A stretch of 64,000 nt of DNA from Rhodococcus sp. Leaf247 (GTDB taxonomy: Bacteria > Actinomycetota > Actinomycetes > Mycobacteriales > Mycobacteriaceae), in assembly GCF_001426185.1 (NCBI RefSeq), contig NZ_LMRP01000002.1:248157-312156 (forward strand), given 5' to 3'. The stretch's first letter is position 1, and each line of letters begins with the position of its first letter. Made by a program: the position numbers and the translations under genes. The notes beneath the pieces were generated by a model, which searched no databases, had not been told where the DNA came from, and saw nothing but the letters and a program-made list of their open reading frames with translations. Positions 7,801 to 16,756 of this stretch are shown here, piece after piece.

Positions 7801-8817
7801 TCAGCGCGCGCGCCACCCCTGATCGGTCGACCCTCGCACCACCAACGACGGCTCGAAGGTGAGCTGCCGGAACTCGTGAGCTCCCGACGCCGAGACCTGC
7901 TCCAGCAGCAGTTCGGCTGCAGCCTTGCCCAATTCGGCCCGCGGCTGCGAGATGGACGTGAGGGGAACAGCGGCGCCGGCTGCGTAGTCGATGTCGTCGT
8001 ACCCGACGATGGCCAGCTCCTCCGGTACGCGGACACCGCGGTGCACACATTCCTGAAGCACACCCAGCGCGAGTAGGTCGTTCGCGCACACGACCCCGGT
8101 CGGCGGCGCATCGGTCATGTCGAAGATCTGCGCAGCAGCTCGTGCGCCGGCCTCGATGGACAACGACGTGGACCACACCGTCGACATGCGGGTGCTGGCC
8201 GACTCGGCGACGGCCGTGAGGGCGCCGGAGCGGCGGTCGCGCACCTGCCGAATGCTGTCCGGGCCGCCGACGTAGACCAGGGTGCGGTGTCCCAGATCCA
8301 TGAGATGCCGTGCAGCCAAACGCCCTCCGAGGACGTCGTCGACCGCGACCGACGATCTGCCGGGGGCGTGGGACCCGCGATCGAGCAACACCACCGGGGT
8401 GCCCTGGCGGTCGAGGTTGTCGAGCATCGGCACGTTCTCACCCACGGGACTGAGCAGGATGCCCTGCACGCGCTGCTCCATGAGCAGGCGAAGCTGACGA
8501 TTCTCGCGCTCCTCGGACTCGCCGCTGCCGACGATCACGGTCAACAGATCGTTCACGTCCGCCACCGATTCGGCACCGGCTGCCACGTCGAGAAAGAACG
8601 GGTTGCGGGCGTCGAGGACCACGACGGCGAGCATGCGGGACTGGCCGGCTCGAAGTTGGCGGGCCGCGTCGTTACGCACGAACCCGAGCTGCGCGATGGC
8701 CGCCTCGACGCGCTCACGAGTGGCGGCGGAGACCATGTCGGGCTTGTTCAGAACATTGCTGATGGTGCCCATGGAGACGCCCGCGAGAGCGGCGACCTCA
8801 CGCATGCTCGCTGCCAC
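7801..8817 (-). CDS. LacI-family repressor of the rhamnose operon
   Basis: 338 residues from GTG 8817 (a G-rich stretch lies upstream; in-frame ATG at 8805). N-terminal LacI HTH: MREVAALAGVSMGTISNVLN with hinge RNDAARQLRAGQSRM. The periplasmic-binding-protein-like effector domain runs from ~60 to the end (VVVLDARNPFFLDVAAG, GYDDIDYAAGAAVPLTSI). It is divergent from the rhamnose ABC operon, with matching 12-bp operators on both sides, so it probably represses both itself and the operon until a rhamnose pathway intermediate binds. Most characterised rhamnose regulators are AraC or DeoR type; LacI-type ones are known in actinobacteria. Confidence 0.9.
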   Translation of the reverse strand: MAASMREVAALAGVSMGTISNVLNKPDMVSAATRERVEAAIAQLGFVRNDAARQLRAGQSRMLAVVVLDARNPFFLDVAAGAESVADVNDLLTVIVGSGESEERENRQLRLLMEQRVQGILLSPVGENVPMLDNLDRQGTPVVLLDRGSHAPGRSSVAVDDVLGGRLAARHLMDLGHRTLVYVGGPDSIRQVRDRRSGALTAVAESASTRMSTVWSTSLSIEAGARAAAQIFDMTDAPPTGVVCANDLLALGVLQECVHRGVRVPEELAIVGYDDIDYAAGAAVPLTSISQPRAELGKAAAELLLEQVSASGAHEFRQLTFEPSLVVRGSTDQGWRAR

Positions 8818-8852
8818 GATCGCCCCCCCTTCGATGCCGTTACCGTCGTCAT

Positions 8853-8864
8853 TGAATCGGTTTA
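8853..8864. promoter_or_regulatory. LacI-type operator 1 (autoregulatory)
   Basis: TGAATCGGTTTA differs at one base from the reverse complement of operator 2 at 9051 (TGAACCGATTCA). It lies 36 bp upstream of the repressor start. Confidence 0.7.
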
Positions 8865-8989
8865 CCAACGATGGCGCAACTGAACGCCGTTTCCGAACTC
8901 ACCGATGCGCCTCAAGGCGCGCCACATCGTGACCAGTCCTCATCGTTGCTGCTCAACGTTGGACACGTCACGGTTCGGTAACGCTGTGT

Positions 8990-9005
8990 CGTGATCCGGG
9001 TCACG
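8990..9005. promoter_or_regulatory. CRP/GlxR-like site
   Basis: cGTGA-TCCGGG-TCACg fits the GTGA-n6-TCAC core of CRP/GlxR sites and sits immediately upstream of the -35 box of the rhamnose promoter. Placement suggests cAMP-dependent activation or catabolite control; inferred from sequence only. Confidence 0.5.
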
Positions 9006-9008
9006 GGG

Positions 9009-9038
9009 TTGACCAGTGGCCCCCGTCACTTCTATGTT
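9009..9038 (+). promoter_or_regulatory. rhamnose operon promoter
   Basis: -35 TTGACC (9009-9014), 18-bp spacer, -10 TATGTT (9033-9038). The expected start site (~9045) is followed by the LacI operator at 9051-9062. Confidence 0.6.
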
Positions 9039-9050
9039 CACGGAGCTGAA

Positions 9051-9062
9051 TGAACCGATTCA
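9051..9062. promoter_or_regulatory. LacI-type operator 2 (rhamnose operon)
   Basis: TGAACCGATTCA, a near-palindrome of the LacI/GalR class with central CG, located just after the predicted transcription start and 36 bp before the transporter gene start. Matches operator 1 across the divergent region. Confidence 0.75.
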
Positions 9063-9097
9063 ATTCGAATCGCTTCGGTCCGACGGAGGTCCCATCC

Positions 9098-10624
9098 ATG
9101 AGCGTCCACAGTGCGACGACGCCCACCGCAGTTCCCCTGCTCGAAGTCCGTGACGTCACCAAGTCGTTCGGAAGCGTCGCCGCCGTCTCCGGGGTGTCCT
9201 TTCCGCTCTACGGCGGTGAAGCGCACGCACTCGTGGGCGAGAACGGTGCCGGCAAGTCCACCATCGTCAAGATGCTGGCCGGTGTGCACAAGCCGGACAC
9301 CGGCACGCTGCTCGCGGGCAGCACCCCGATCACGCTCGACTCCCCCGCCGCCGCGAAGGCCGAGGGCATCGCCGTCATCTACCAGGAGCCGACGCTGTTC
9401 CCGGACCTGACTATCGCCGAGAACATCTACATCGGTGCCCAGCCCACCTCGCGCGGCCGGATGATCGACCGCGGCGCCATGAACACCGCCGCCGAAGCCC
9501 TGTTCACTCGCCTGGGTGTTCCGATGGATCCGAACCGACTCGCGAGCGGACTGTCCATCGCCGACCAGCAGCTCGTCGAGATCGCCAAAGCGCTGTCCAC
9601 CAAGGCGTCCGTCATTGTCATGGACGAGCCCACCGCCGCGCTGTCGGGTAACGAGGTCGCCCGCCTCTTCAAGGTCGCTCGCTCCCTGTGCGCCGACGGA
9701 GCTGCCGTGCTGTTCATCTCGCACCGCTTCGAAGAGATCTTCGACCTCTGCCAGCGCGTCACCGTCATGCGCGACGGCAAGCACATCTCGACCGCACCGC
9801 TGGCCGGACTCACCGTCGACGACCTGATCAAGCAGATGGTCGGCCGCGAACTCGGCGCACTGTTTCCCAAGCTCGACGTCGTGCCCGGTGCCGTCATCCT
9901 CGAGGTCGAGAACCTCACGCGTGCCGGAGTGTTCACCGACGTCAGCTTCGAGGTGCGAGCAGGAGAGATCGTTGCGCTCGCCGGACTCGTCGGGGCCGGA
10001 CGCTCCGAGGTCATGCAGGCGGTGTTCGGCGTCGACCCTCGCGATTCCGGTTCCGTCAAGGTCCGGGGCAAGGTGCTCAAGGCCGGTAATCCCAAGGCCG
10101 CCATGCGAGCGGGCATCGCCCTCGTTCCCGAGGACCGTCGCCAGCAGGGCCTGATTCCCGAGATGTCGATCGAACGCAATGTGACGCTCACGCGATCACA
10201 AGCGTTGTCGCGCTTCGGCTTCCTCGTGGGTGGTGGCGAGCGCCGCTCGGCCCAGGAATGGACGAAGAAGCTGCAGACCAAGTTCTCACGCATCACCGAC
10301 CCTGTCGGCACCCTGTCAGGTGGCAACCAGCAGAAGGTGGTGCTGGCCAAGTGGCTCGCCACCGACCCGATCGTTCTCATCGTCGACGAGCCCACCCGCG
10401 GCATCGACGTCGGCACCAAAGCTGAAGTCCACAAGATCATCTCGCGTCTCGCCAGTGAAGGAGTCGCCGTCGTCATGATCTCCTCGGAACTGCCGGAGGT
10501 CCTCGGTATGGCCGACCGCGTGCTCGTCATGCGCGAAGGCCGCATCGCCGCGGAGATCGATCGCGATCATGCCACCGAGGAATCGGTCATGTTCGCCGCC
10601 ATGGGATCGGAGTCCGCAGCATGA
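9098..10624 (+). CDS. rhaT: rhamnose-type sugar ABC transporter, ATP-binding protein (two NBDs)
   Basis: 508 residues. Start ATG 9098 has GGAGG 8 nt upstream; an upstream in-frame ATG at 9050 would run through the operator. Two fused nucleotide-binding domains are typical of CUT2 sugar transporters. NBD1 has GENGAGKST, Q-loop YQEPTLF and LSIADQQLVEIAKAL. NBD2 has the degenerate Walker A GLVGAGRSE, LSGGNQQKVVLAKWL and VDEPTRGIDVGTK. It energises import through the two downstream permeases. The gene order ATPase-permease-permease-binding protein-mutarotase matches rhizobial rhaTPQSU-type loci. Confidence 0.92.
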   Translation: MSVHSATTPTAVPLLEVRDVTKSFGSVAAVSGVSFPLYGGEAHALVGENGAGKSTIVKMLAGVHKPDTGTLLAGSTPITLDSPAAAKAEGIAVIYQEPTLFPDLTIAENIYIGAQPTSRGRMIDRGAMNTAAEALFTRLGVPMDPNRLASGLSIADQQLVEIAKALSTKASVIVMDEPTAALSGNEVARLFKVARSLCADGAAVLFISHRFEEIFDLCQRVTVMRDGKHISTAPLAGLTVDDLIKQMVGRELGALFPKLDVVPGAVILEVENLTRAGVFTDVSFEVRAGEIVALAGLVGAGRSEVMQAVFGVDPRDSGSVKVRGKVLKAGNPKAAMRAGIALVPEDRRQQGLIPEMSIERNVTLTRSQALSRFGFLVGGGERRSAQEWTKKLQTKFSRITDPVGTLSGGNQQKVVLAKWLATDPIVLIVDEPTRGIDVGTKAEVHKIISRLASEGVAVVMISSELPEVLGMADRVLVMREGRIAAEIDRDHATEESVMFAAMGSESAA

Positions 10625-11667
10625 CCGTCACCACCCAGACCGCCCCGGCGGCCGACCCGCTCAAGCCTGTCACCAAGGATGGCAGCTCGCTGGTCGAGAA
10701 GATCCTGCGGATGCGCTCGCTGGGCATCCTCGGCGCGCTCGTCGTCCTCATCGCGGTGACCGCGGCGACCAACAGCTCGTTCCTGTCCGGTCAGAGCATC
10801 CGCGACCTGCTGCTCGCCGCGTCGATCATTGCCGTGTTGGCCGTCGGTCAGACCGTCGTCATGATCACCAAGAACATCGACCTCTCCGTCGGTTCGGTGC
10901 TGGGCCTCTCCGCGTTCGCCGCGGGATCGGTCATGAAGGCCGGCTCGCCGATCGTGCTCGGCATCCTCGCGGGCATCGTCGTCGGCACGCTGTGCGGAGT
11001 CTTCAACGCGCTACTCGTCCGCTATGGCGGCGTTCCCGCCCTGGTGGTCACGCTCGGCACCATGTACATCTTCCGCGGCATCGCCTTCTTCTGGGCGGGC
11101 GGCGAGCAGATCACCGCCGACGAAATGCCCGGCTCCTTCCTCGATCTCGGCACGGCCAGCGTTCTCGGACTCCCCGTCCTGGTGATCGTCGCCGTCATCG
11201 CACTCGTCGGAGCGGGCATCTACCTCGGCCGATACCGCAGCGGCCGCGATCTCTACGCCATCGGGTCCAACGGTCACGCCGCCGAACTCGCCGGCATCTC
11301 CGTCGGTAAGCGCACGCTGGCGGCCTTCGCCTTCTCCGGCGCCATGGCCGGTATCGCCGGAGTCATGTTCGCCGCCCGCTTCGGCACCGTCGACGCGGCG
11401 GCCGGCACCGGCTACGAACTCAACGTCATCGCAGCCTGCGTCGTCGGCGGCGTGGCCGTCGTCGGCGGGGTCGGCACCGTGTGGGGAGCCGCCCTCGGCG
11501 CCCTGCTGCTGACCACCATCAACAGCTCGCTCCCGGTCCTGCAGATCGATCAGTTCTGGCAGCAGGCCATCGTCGGCGCGCTCATCCTCATCGCCATCGC
11601 GGCGGATCGCATCGCGGCCGTGCGTGCCGCCCAGCAACTTCGGAAGAGGAGCGCTCATGTCGAGTGA
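10621..11667 (+). CDS. rhaP: rhamnose-type sugar ABC transporter, permease 1
   Basis: 348 residues; ATGA overlap with the ATPase stop. A CUT2 (RbsC-like) inner-membrane permease with about 8-10 hydrophobic segments, including ALVVLIAVTAATN, AVLAVGQTVVMITKNIDLSVGSVLGL and the conserved YAIGSNGHAAELAGISVGKRTLAAFAFSG coupling region. It pairs with the next gene to form the heterodimeric channel. Identity as rhamnose transporter rests on the downstream catabolic genes. Confidence 0.9.
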   Translation: MTVTTQTAPAADPLKPVTKDGSSLVEKILRMRSLGILGALVVLIAVTAATNSSFLSGQSIRDLLLAASIIAVLAVGQTVVMITKNIDLSVGSVLGLSAFAAGSVMKAGSPIVLGILAGIVVGTLCGVFNALLVRYGGVPALVVTLGTMYIFRGIAFFWAGGEQITADEMPGSFLDLGTASVLGLPVLVIVAVIALVGAGIYLGRYRSGRDLYAIGSNGHAAELAGISVGKRTLAAFAFSGAMAGIAGVMFAARFGTVDAAAGTGYELNVIAACVVGGVAVVGGVGTVWGAALGALLLTTINSSLPVLQIDQFWQQAIVGALILIAIAADRIAAVRAAQQLRKRSAHVE

Positions 11668-12694
11668 TCTCGCCACCCGTCCCGACGCCCCCGCACCGAC
11701 CGTGCAGCAGGGCAGTCGCATCCGGGAACTGCTGGCCAGCTGGGACACCGCGGTCATCTTCCTGACCATCGTCGTCGTGCTCGGCGCGTCGGTGATGAAC
11801 CCCGACTTCGGCAGCTCCACCAACTTCACCTTCCTGGTACTCGACCTCGCGCCGATCTTCCTCATCGCGCTGCCGATGACGCTGATCATCGTCACCGGCG
11901 AGATCGACCTGTCCGTTGCCAGCACTCTCGGTCTGAGCGGCGCAGCGATGGGCTGGATGTGGAACAACGGCTTCACCATCGAGGCCATCGTCCCGATGTG
12001 CATCCTGCTCGGCGCACTGCTCGGCGCGCTCAACGGATTCCTCGTCGCCACGCTCGGTCTGCCGTCCCTCGCCGTCACGATCGGCACGCTCGCGCTCTTC
12101 CGCGGACTCGCCTTCGTCCTACTGGGTGACACGGCCGTGTCCAACTTCCCGCGGGCCTACACCTCGTGGGTCACCGGCACACTGGGTGACTCGTCGGTTC
12201 CCAATCTTGCTGTGCCACTGGTCATCCTCGCAGTAGTGTTCGGCGCGGTCCTGCAGTTCACCTCGCTCGGCCGAAACATCTACGCCACCGGCGCCAGTGC
12301 CACGGCCGCGAAGTTCGCCGGCATCAACGGTAACCGCATCAAGTTCTGGCTCTACGTTGTTGCCGGAGCGGTCGCCGCCCTGGCCGGGGTCCTGTGGAGC
12401 CTGCGCTACTCGAGTGCCCGTGCCGACAACGGTGCCGGTCTCGAACTGTCCGTCGTCGCCGCGGTCCTTCTCGGTGGCGTCTCGATCTTCGGAGGCAAGG
12501 GCCGACTCGTCGGCGTCCTCGCCGCCGTCGTCCTCCTTGCGGCACTGCAGAACGCGCTGCGTCTCGAGGACATCTCCAACGAAGCACTCACCGTCGTCAC
12601 CGGCGTCCTGCTCATCGTCGCCGTCCTCCTGCCCAACCTGATCAAGGCCGTCCGCACATCGTCGGACCGTCGCAAAGCCGTCGCACGACTCTGA
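11657..12694 (+). CDS. rhaQ: rhamnose-type sugar ABC transporter, permease 2
   Basis: 345 residues from ATG 11657, which overlaps the preceding permease by 11 bp; GAGGAG lies upstream. A second RbsC-like permease: DLAPIFLIALPMTLIIVTGEIDLSVASTLGLSG, GLPSLAVTIGTLALFRGLAFVL and ATGASATAAKFAGINGNRIKF. Two different permeases plus one fused ATPase is the standard subunit set for rhamnose/autoinducer-2-like importers. Confidence 0.9.
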   Translation: MSSDLATRPDAPAPTVQQGSRIRELLASWDTAVIFLTIVVVLGASVMNPDFGSSTNFTFLVLDLAPIFLIALPMTLIIVTGEIDLSVASTLGLSGAAMGWMWNNGFTIEAIVPMCILLGALLGALNGFLVATLGLPSLAVTIGTLALFRGLAFVLLGDTAVSNFPRAYTSWVTGTLGDSSVPNLAVPLVILAVVFGAVLQFTSLGRNIYATGASATAAKFAGINGNRIKFWLYVVAGAVAALAGVLWSLRYSSARADNGAGLELSVVAAVLLGGVSIFGGKGRLVGVLAAVVLLAALQNALRLEDISNEALTVVTGVLLIVAVLLPNLIKAVRTSSDRRKAVARL

Positions 12695-12720
12695 TCCACC
12701 CCCTTCCCGAAAGGTCCACC

Positions 12721-13806
12721 ATGTCCCGCACCTCCCGGCGCCTCGCGCTGGCGCCACTGGCCGGCATCGCCGCCCTGTCTCTCGTCCTCACCGCCTGCGG
12801 TGGCACGACGCAGGAGTCGGCTTCCGAGTCCTCCGACAGCGGAAGCCGCGTCACCGGCACCGCCAACCCCGACGCCGAGATCCAGGACGGCCTCAAGATC
12901 GGCTTCCTGCCCAAGCAGCTGAACAACCCGTACTCCGACATCGAGGTCGCCGGTGGCGAGAAGGCCGTCGGCGAGTTCGGTGGCGAGTACAAGCTCGTCG
13001 GCCCCAACGACGCCAGCGCATCGTCGCAGGTGTCCTACATCAATACCCTGATCCAGCAGAACCAGAACGTCATCGCGATCGCTGCGAACGACCCCAACGC
13101 GGTGTGCCCCTCGCTGAACCAGGCGCGTGACGCCGGCGTCAAGGTCGTCACCTTCGACTCCGACGCCGACAAGAGCTGCCGCGACCTGTTCATCAACCAG
13201 GCCACCACCGAGGGCGTCGGCGAATCGCTGGCGAAGATGACCAGCGACCAGATCGGCGGATCCGGCAAGATCGCCATCCTGTCCGCAACTCCCAACGCCA
13301 CCAACCAGAATGCCTGGATCGAGGTGCTGAAGGAGCAGCTCGCGTCCAACCCGGAGTACAAGGACATCGAGCTCGTCACCACTGTCTACGGCAACGACGA
13401 CGACCAGAAGTCTTTCCAGGAGACCCAGGGTCTGCTGCAGACCTACCCGGACCTGAAGGCCATCGTCTCCCCCACCACCGTCGGCATTTCCGCTGCCGCC
13501 CGCTACATCTCGGGCTCGTCGTACAAGGACAAGATCGTCCTCACCGGACTCGGCACGCCGAACCAGATGCGTGAGTACGTCAAGAACGGGACCGTGAAGC
13601 AGTTCGCGCTGTGGGATCCCACCGACATCGGCTACCTCGCCGCCTACGCCGGTGCAGCCCTGTCGTCCGGTCAGATCACCGGCGCCGAAGGTGAGAAGTT
13701 CACCGCGGGCGAGCTCGGCGAATACACCATCGGTGTCGACGGCGAACTGGTCCTCGGACCGCCCACGGTCTTCGACTCCGCCAATATCGACCAGTACAAC
13801 TTCTGA
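12721..13806 (+). CDS. rhaS: rhamnose-type ABC transporter, substrate-binding lipoprotein
   Basis: 361 residues. A lipoprotein signal peptide ends in the lipobox TACG near residue 25, followed by a Ser-rich linker and a periplasmic-binding-protein type I fold (IGFLPKQLNNPYSDIEVAGG, IAIAANDPNAVCP, TFDSDADKSCRDLFINQ). The RhaS-like sequence starts KIGFLPKQLNNPY, as in known rhamnose-binding proteins. It captures the sugar on the outer face of the membrane and delivers it to RhaP/RhaQ. 26 bp after the second permease, with a weak AAAGG ribosome site. Confidence 0.9.
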   Translation: MSRTSRRLALAPLAGIAALSLVLTACGGTTQESASESSDSGSRVTGTANPDAEIQDGLKIGFLPKQLNNPYSDIEVAGGEKAVGEFGGEYKLVGPNDASASSQVSYINTLIQQNQNVIAIAANDPNAVCPSLNQARDAGVKVVTFDSDADKSCRDLFINQATTEGVGESLAKMTSDQIGGSGKIAILSATPNATNQNAWIEVLKEQLASNPEYKDIELVTTVYGNDDDQKSFQETQGLLQTYPDLKAIVSPTTVGISAAARYISGSSYKDKIVLTGLGTPNQMREYVKNGTVKQFALWDPTDIGYLAAYAGAALSSGQITGAEGEKFTAGELGEYTIGVDGELVLGPPTVFDSANIDQYNF

Positions 13807-13807
13807 C

Positions 13808-14155
13808 ATGAACCGGTACTGCTTCACGCTGCAGCTCAGGCCGGAATCGGTTCCCGAGTACTCCCGTCGTCACGCCGAGGTGTGGCCCGAGATGCTCGAG
13901 GCCCTGAAAGCGAACGGCTGGAACAACTATTCCCTGCACATCCGTGACGACGGCCTGATCGTCGGCTACGTCGAAAGCCCGGACTTGGGCGCGGCGCAGA
14001 CAGCGATGAGCAGTACCGACGTCAACGCACGGTGGCAGGCCCAGATGGCTCCGTTCTTCACGGGCCTCGGGTCTGCCACCCCCGACGAAGGATTCGTGCT
14101 GCTGCGCGAACTCTTCCACCTCGAGACTCAACTCCGCGAAGGTCACCCATCATGA
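13808..14155 (+). CDS. rhaM: L-rhamnose mutarotase
   Basis: 115-residue RhaM/RhaU-type dimeric alpha/beta protein: RYCFTLQLRPESVPEYSRRHAEVWPEMLEALKANGWNNYSL is the family signature, with the catalytic His in the RRHAEVWP segment and a second motif WQAQMAPFF. It interconverts alpha and beta anomers of L-rhamnose for the isomerase. The ATG is 2 nt after the rhaS stop and the end overlaps rhaI (ATGA), so it sits mid-operon. Confidence 0.93.
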   Translation: MNRYCFTLQLRPESVPEYSRRHAEVWPEMLEALKANGWNNYSLHIRDDGLIVGYVESPDLGAAQTAMSSTDVNARWQAQMAPFFTGLGSATPDEGFVLLRELFHLETQLREGHPS

Positions 14156-15321
14156 GCACCACAGCAGTACAGGACATCTCGGCCCTCGCCGACTTCGGTA
14201 TCGAGGTGCCTAGCTGGGCCTACGGAAACTCCGGAACCCGCTTCAAGGTCTTCTCCACCGCCGGCGTGCCCCGCACTCCTTTCGAGAAGGTAGCCGACGC
14301 CGCCGAGGTCAACCGCGTCACCGGCGCAGCTCCCCGCGTCTCGCTGCACATTCCGTGGGACAAGGTCGACGACTACTCCGCGCTCGCCTCGTTTGCCGCC
14401 GAGAACGGCGTCGCATTGGGAGCCGTGAACTCGAACGTCTTCCAGGACGACGACTACAAGCTCGGGTCACTGACCAACGCCGACAAACGGATTCGCGCCA
14501 AGGCCGTTGCCCACCACCTCGAGTGCGTAGACGTCATGCGGGCAACCGGCTCGAAAACTCTCAAGCTCTGGCTTCCCGACGGCACCAACTACGCCGGACA
14601 GGACTCCATCCGCGCGCGCCAGGACCGCCTCGCCGAGTCGCTGCAGGAGATCTACGCCGGCCTCGACGACGACCACACACTGCTCATCGAATACAAGTTC
14701 TTCGAGCCGTACTTCTACACCACCGACATCCCCGACTGGGGCACGTCGCTGCTGCACTGTCTCGCCCTCGGCGACAAGGCGAAGGTGGTCCTCGACACCG
14801 GGCACCACGCGCCGGGCACCAACATCGAATTCATCGTCACGCAGCTCATCCGACAGAACAAGCTGGGCGCCTTCGACTTCAACTCCCGCAACTACGCCGA
14901 CGACGACCTCATCGTCGGTGCCGCGGACCCGTTCCAGCTGTTCCGCATCATGCACGAGATCGTCGCCTCCGATGCCCACCTCCCCTCGTCGGGCATCAAC
15001 TTCATGCTCGACCAGTGCCACAACATCGAGCCGAAGATCCCCGGCCAGATCCGGTCGATCATGAACGTGCAGGAAGCCACGGCGAAGGCGCTGCTCATCG
15101 ATGCGTCAGCACTCGAGAAGGCGCAGATCGACGGCGACATCCTCGGTGCCCACGCGGTGCTCATGGACGCCTACAACACCGATGTCCGGGGGCTGCTGGG
15201 CGATCTGCGGGAGTCCCGCGGCATCGACCGTGACCCCGTCGCCGCCTTCGCCCGCTCCGGGTACATGGAACGCGTCGAAGCCGAGCGCGTCGGCGGACAG
15301 CAAGCGAGCTGGGGAGCCTGA
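14152..15321 (+). CDS. rhaI: L-rhamnose isomerase (RhaI type)
   Basis: 389-residue TIM-barrel sugar isomerase of the rhizobial/actinobacterial RhaI class, unrelated in length to E. coli RhaA. Metal-site segments are visible: LLIEYKFFEPYFY, VVLDTGHHAPGTNIEF, FDFNSRNYADDDL and INFMLDQCHNIEPKIPGQIRS. It converts L-rhamnose to L-rhamnulose. ATGA overlaps link it to rhaM upstream and the second isomerase-like gene downstream. Confidence 0.93.
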   Translation: MSTTAVQDISALADFGIEVPSWAYGNSGTRFKVFSTAGVPRTPFEKVADAAEVNRVTGAAPRVSLHIPWDKVDDYSALASFAAENGVALGAVNSNVFQDDDYKLGSLTNADKRIRAKAVAHHLECVDVMRATGSKTLKLWLPDGTNYAGQDSIRARQDRLAESLQEIYAGLDDDHTLLIEYKFFEPYFYTTDIPDWGTSLLHCLALGDKAKVVLDTGHHAPGTNIEFIVTQLIRQNKLGAFDFNSRNYADDDLIVGAADPFQLFRIMHEIVASDAHLPSSGINFMLDQCHNIEPKIPGQIRSIMNVQEATAKALLIDASALEKAQIDGDILGAHAVLMDAYNTDVRGLLGDLRESRGIDRDPVAAFARSGYMERVEAERVGGQQASWGA

Positions 15322-16736
15322 TGGGCCTGGAGCGGATGGTTCCGAGGAAGACTCGCCTGGGTCTGGTGTCGGGCGGACTGGGTGCTTACTGGCCACAGTT
15401 CCCCGGTCTCCTGGAGACGTTGCAGCAGTCCGCTCGCTACGTCACCGAGCGGTTCGAGAAGCAGGACTGCGTCGTGGTCGATGCCGGCTTCGTCTCCGAT
15501 GCAACGGAATCTGCCTCTGCGGCCGAGAAGTTGCGAGTTGCCGATTGCGACCTCGTCGTCGTATTCCTGACGACGTATCTCACGTCGTCGATGGTGCTGC
15601 CCATCGCGCAACGAGTCGATGCCCCGGTGTTGTTGATCGATCTGCAACCCACCGAGGCCATGGACCACGCCACTACGGGCACCGGCGAATGGCTCGCGTA
15701 CTGCGGTCAGTGCCCGCTCCCCGAAGTTGCGAACGTGTTCCGTCGCAGCGGTATCGACTTCCGCTCCGTCTCGGGCTATCTCCACGACGAGAACGCGTGG
15801 TCCCGCATCGAGGCATGGGTGGGAGCCGCGTCGGCGCGCGCTGCGTTACGACACTCCCGGCTCGGCCTGATGGGGCATCTGTATCCGGGCATGCTGGACA
15901 TCTCGACCGACATGACCCTGCTGTCGTCGCAGTTCGGCGCCCACGTCGAGGTACTGGAATTCGACGACCTGCGGGTGCGTGTCCAGAGTGTCACCGACGC
16001 ACAGGTGGACGAGCGACTCGAACTCGCGCGCAGCGTCTTCCACCTCGACGACTCCGTCGTGAACGACGACTTCGCGTGGGGCGCTCGCGTATCGGTCGGC
16101 CTCGATGCCCTCGTGGACGACTTCGGACTCGACGCCATGGCGTACTACCACCGCGGACTCGACGGCGAACTACACGAACGTCTCGGCGCCGGCATGATTC
16201 TGGGCGCCTCGCTGCTCACAGCCCGCGGAATTCCGTTGGCCGGCGAATACGACATCCGCACCGCCGTCGCCATGCTGATCGCGGACCGCCTGGGCGCCGG
16301 TGGGTCTTTCACGGAGCTTCAGGCACTGAACTTCCGAGACGGTGTCGTCGAGATGGGGCACGACGGGCCCGCCCACCTCCAGGTGTCGGCCGGCGAGCCT
16401 CTGCTCCGCGGCCTCGGCGTCTATCACGGGAAGCGTGGATACGGCGTCAGCGTCGAGTTCGACGTACAGCCCGGGCCCGTGACGACCTTCGCTATCGGAC
16501 AGAACCGTGACGGCTCGTTCACGTTCATCACCTCCGAGGGCACCGTTGTCCCCGGGCCTCTGCTGCAGATCGGCAACACCACGTCCCGCGTCGACTTCGG
16601 ACGCGATCCCGGCGAGTGGACGGACGAGTGGAGTGCCACCGGCACCGGCCACCACTGGGCACTGTGCGTCGGGCACCGCGCCAAGGACATCAAGGCCGCA
16701 GCAGAGCTGCTCGGCATTTCCTATACCAGCGTCTAG
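15321..16736 (+). CDS. L-fucose/L-arabinose isomerase-family protein of unknown substrate
   Basis: 471 residues, starting at ATG 15321 (overlapping the rhaI stop) or at ATG 15336. The N-terminal half has the FucI/AraA Rossmann-like domain (LGLVSGGLGAYWPQFPGL, DCDLVVVFLTTYLTSSMVLP, APVLLIDLQP). The C-terminal half has the isomerase barrel with GEYDIRTAVAMLIADRLGAGGSFTEL and a HYxGKRGYGV strand. A second isomerase in a rhamnose operon is not needed for the textbook pathway. It may act on L-fucose, L-lyxose or another 6-deoxysugar sharing the kinase/aldolase route, or be non-catalytic. Confidence 0.82.
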   Translation: MGLERMVPRKTRLGLVSGGLGAYWPQFPGLLETLQQSARYVTERFEKQDCVVVDAGFVSDATESASAAEKLRVADCDLVVVFLTTYLTSSMVLPIAQRVDAPVLLIDLQPTEAMDHATTGTGEWLAYCGQCPLPEVANVFRRSGIDFRSVSGYLHDENAWSRIEAWVGAASARAALRHSRLGLMGHLYPGMLDISTDMTLLSSQFGAHVEVLEFDDLRVRVQSVTDAQVDERLELARSVFHLDDSVVNDDFAWGARVSVGLDALVDDFGLDAMAYYHRGLDGELHERLGAGMILGASLLTARGIPLAGEYDIRTAVAMLIADRLGAGGSFTELQALNFRDGVVEMGHDGPAHLQVSAGEPLLRGLGVYHGKRGYGVSVEFDVQPGPVTTFAIGQNRDGSFTFITSEGTVVPGPLLQIGNTTSRVDFGRDPGEWTDEWSATGTGHHWALCVGHRAKDIKAAAELLGISYTSV

Positions 16737-16756
16737 ACCTACTCAGGAGAACCACT

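Noticed and set aside
12406-13827. Long antisense open frame (473 codons) opposite the sugar-binding protein gene
   Set aside because: A by-product of GC-rich codons on the other strand: no start signal and a Gly/Val/Asp-biased composition unlike any family. The opposite strand encodes an unmistakable RhaS-like protein.
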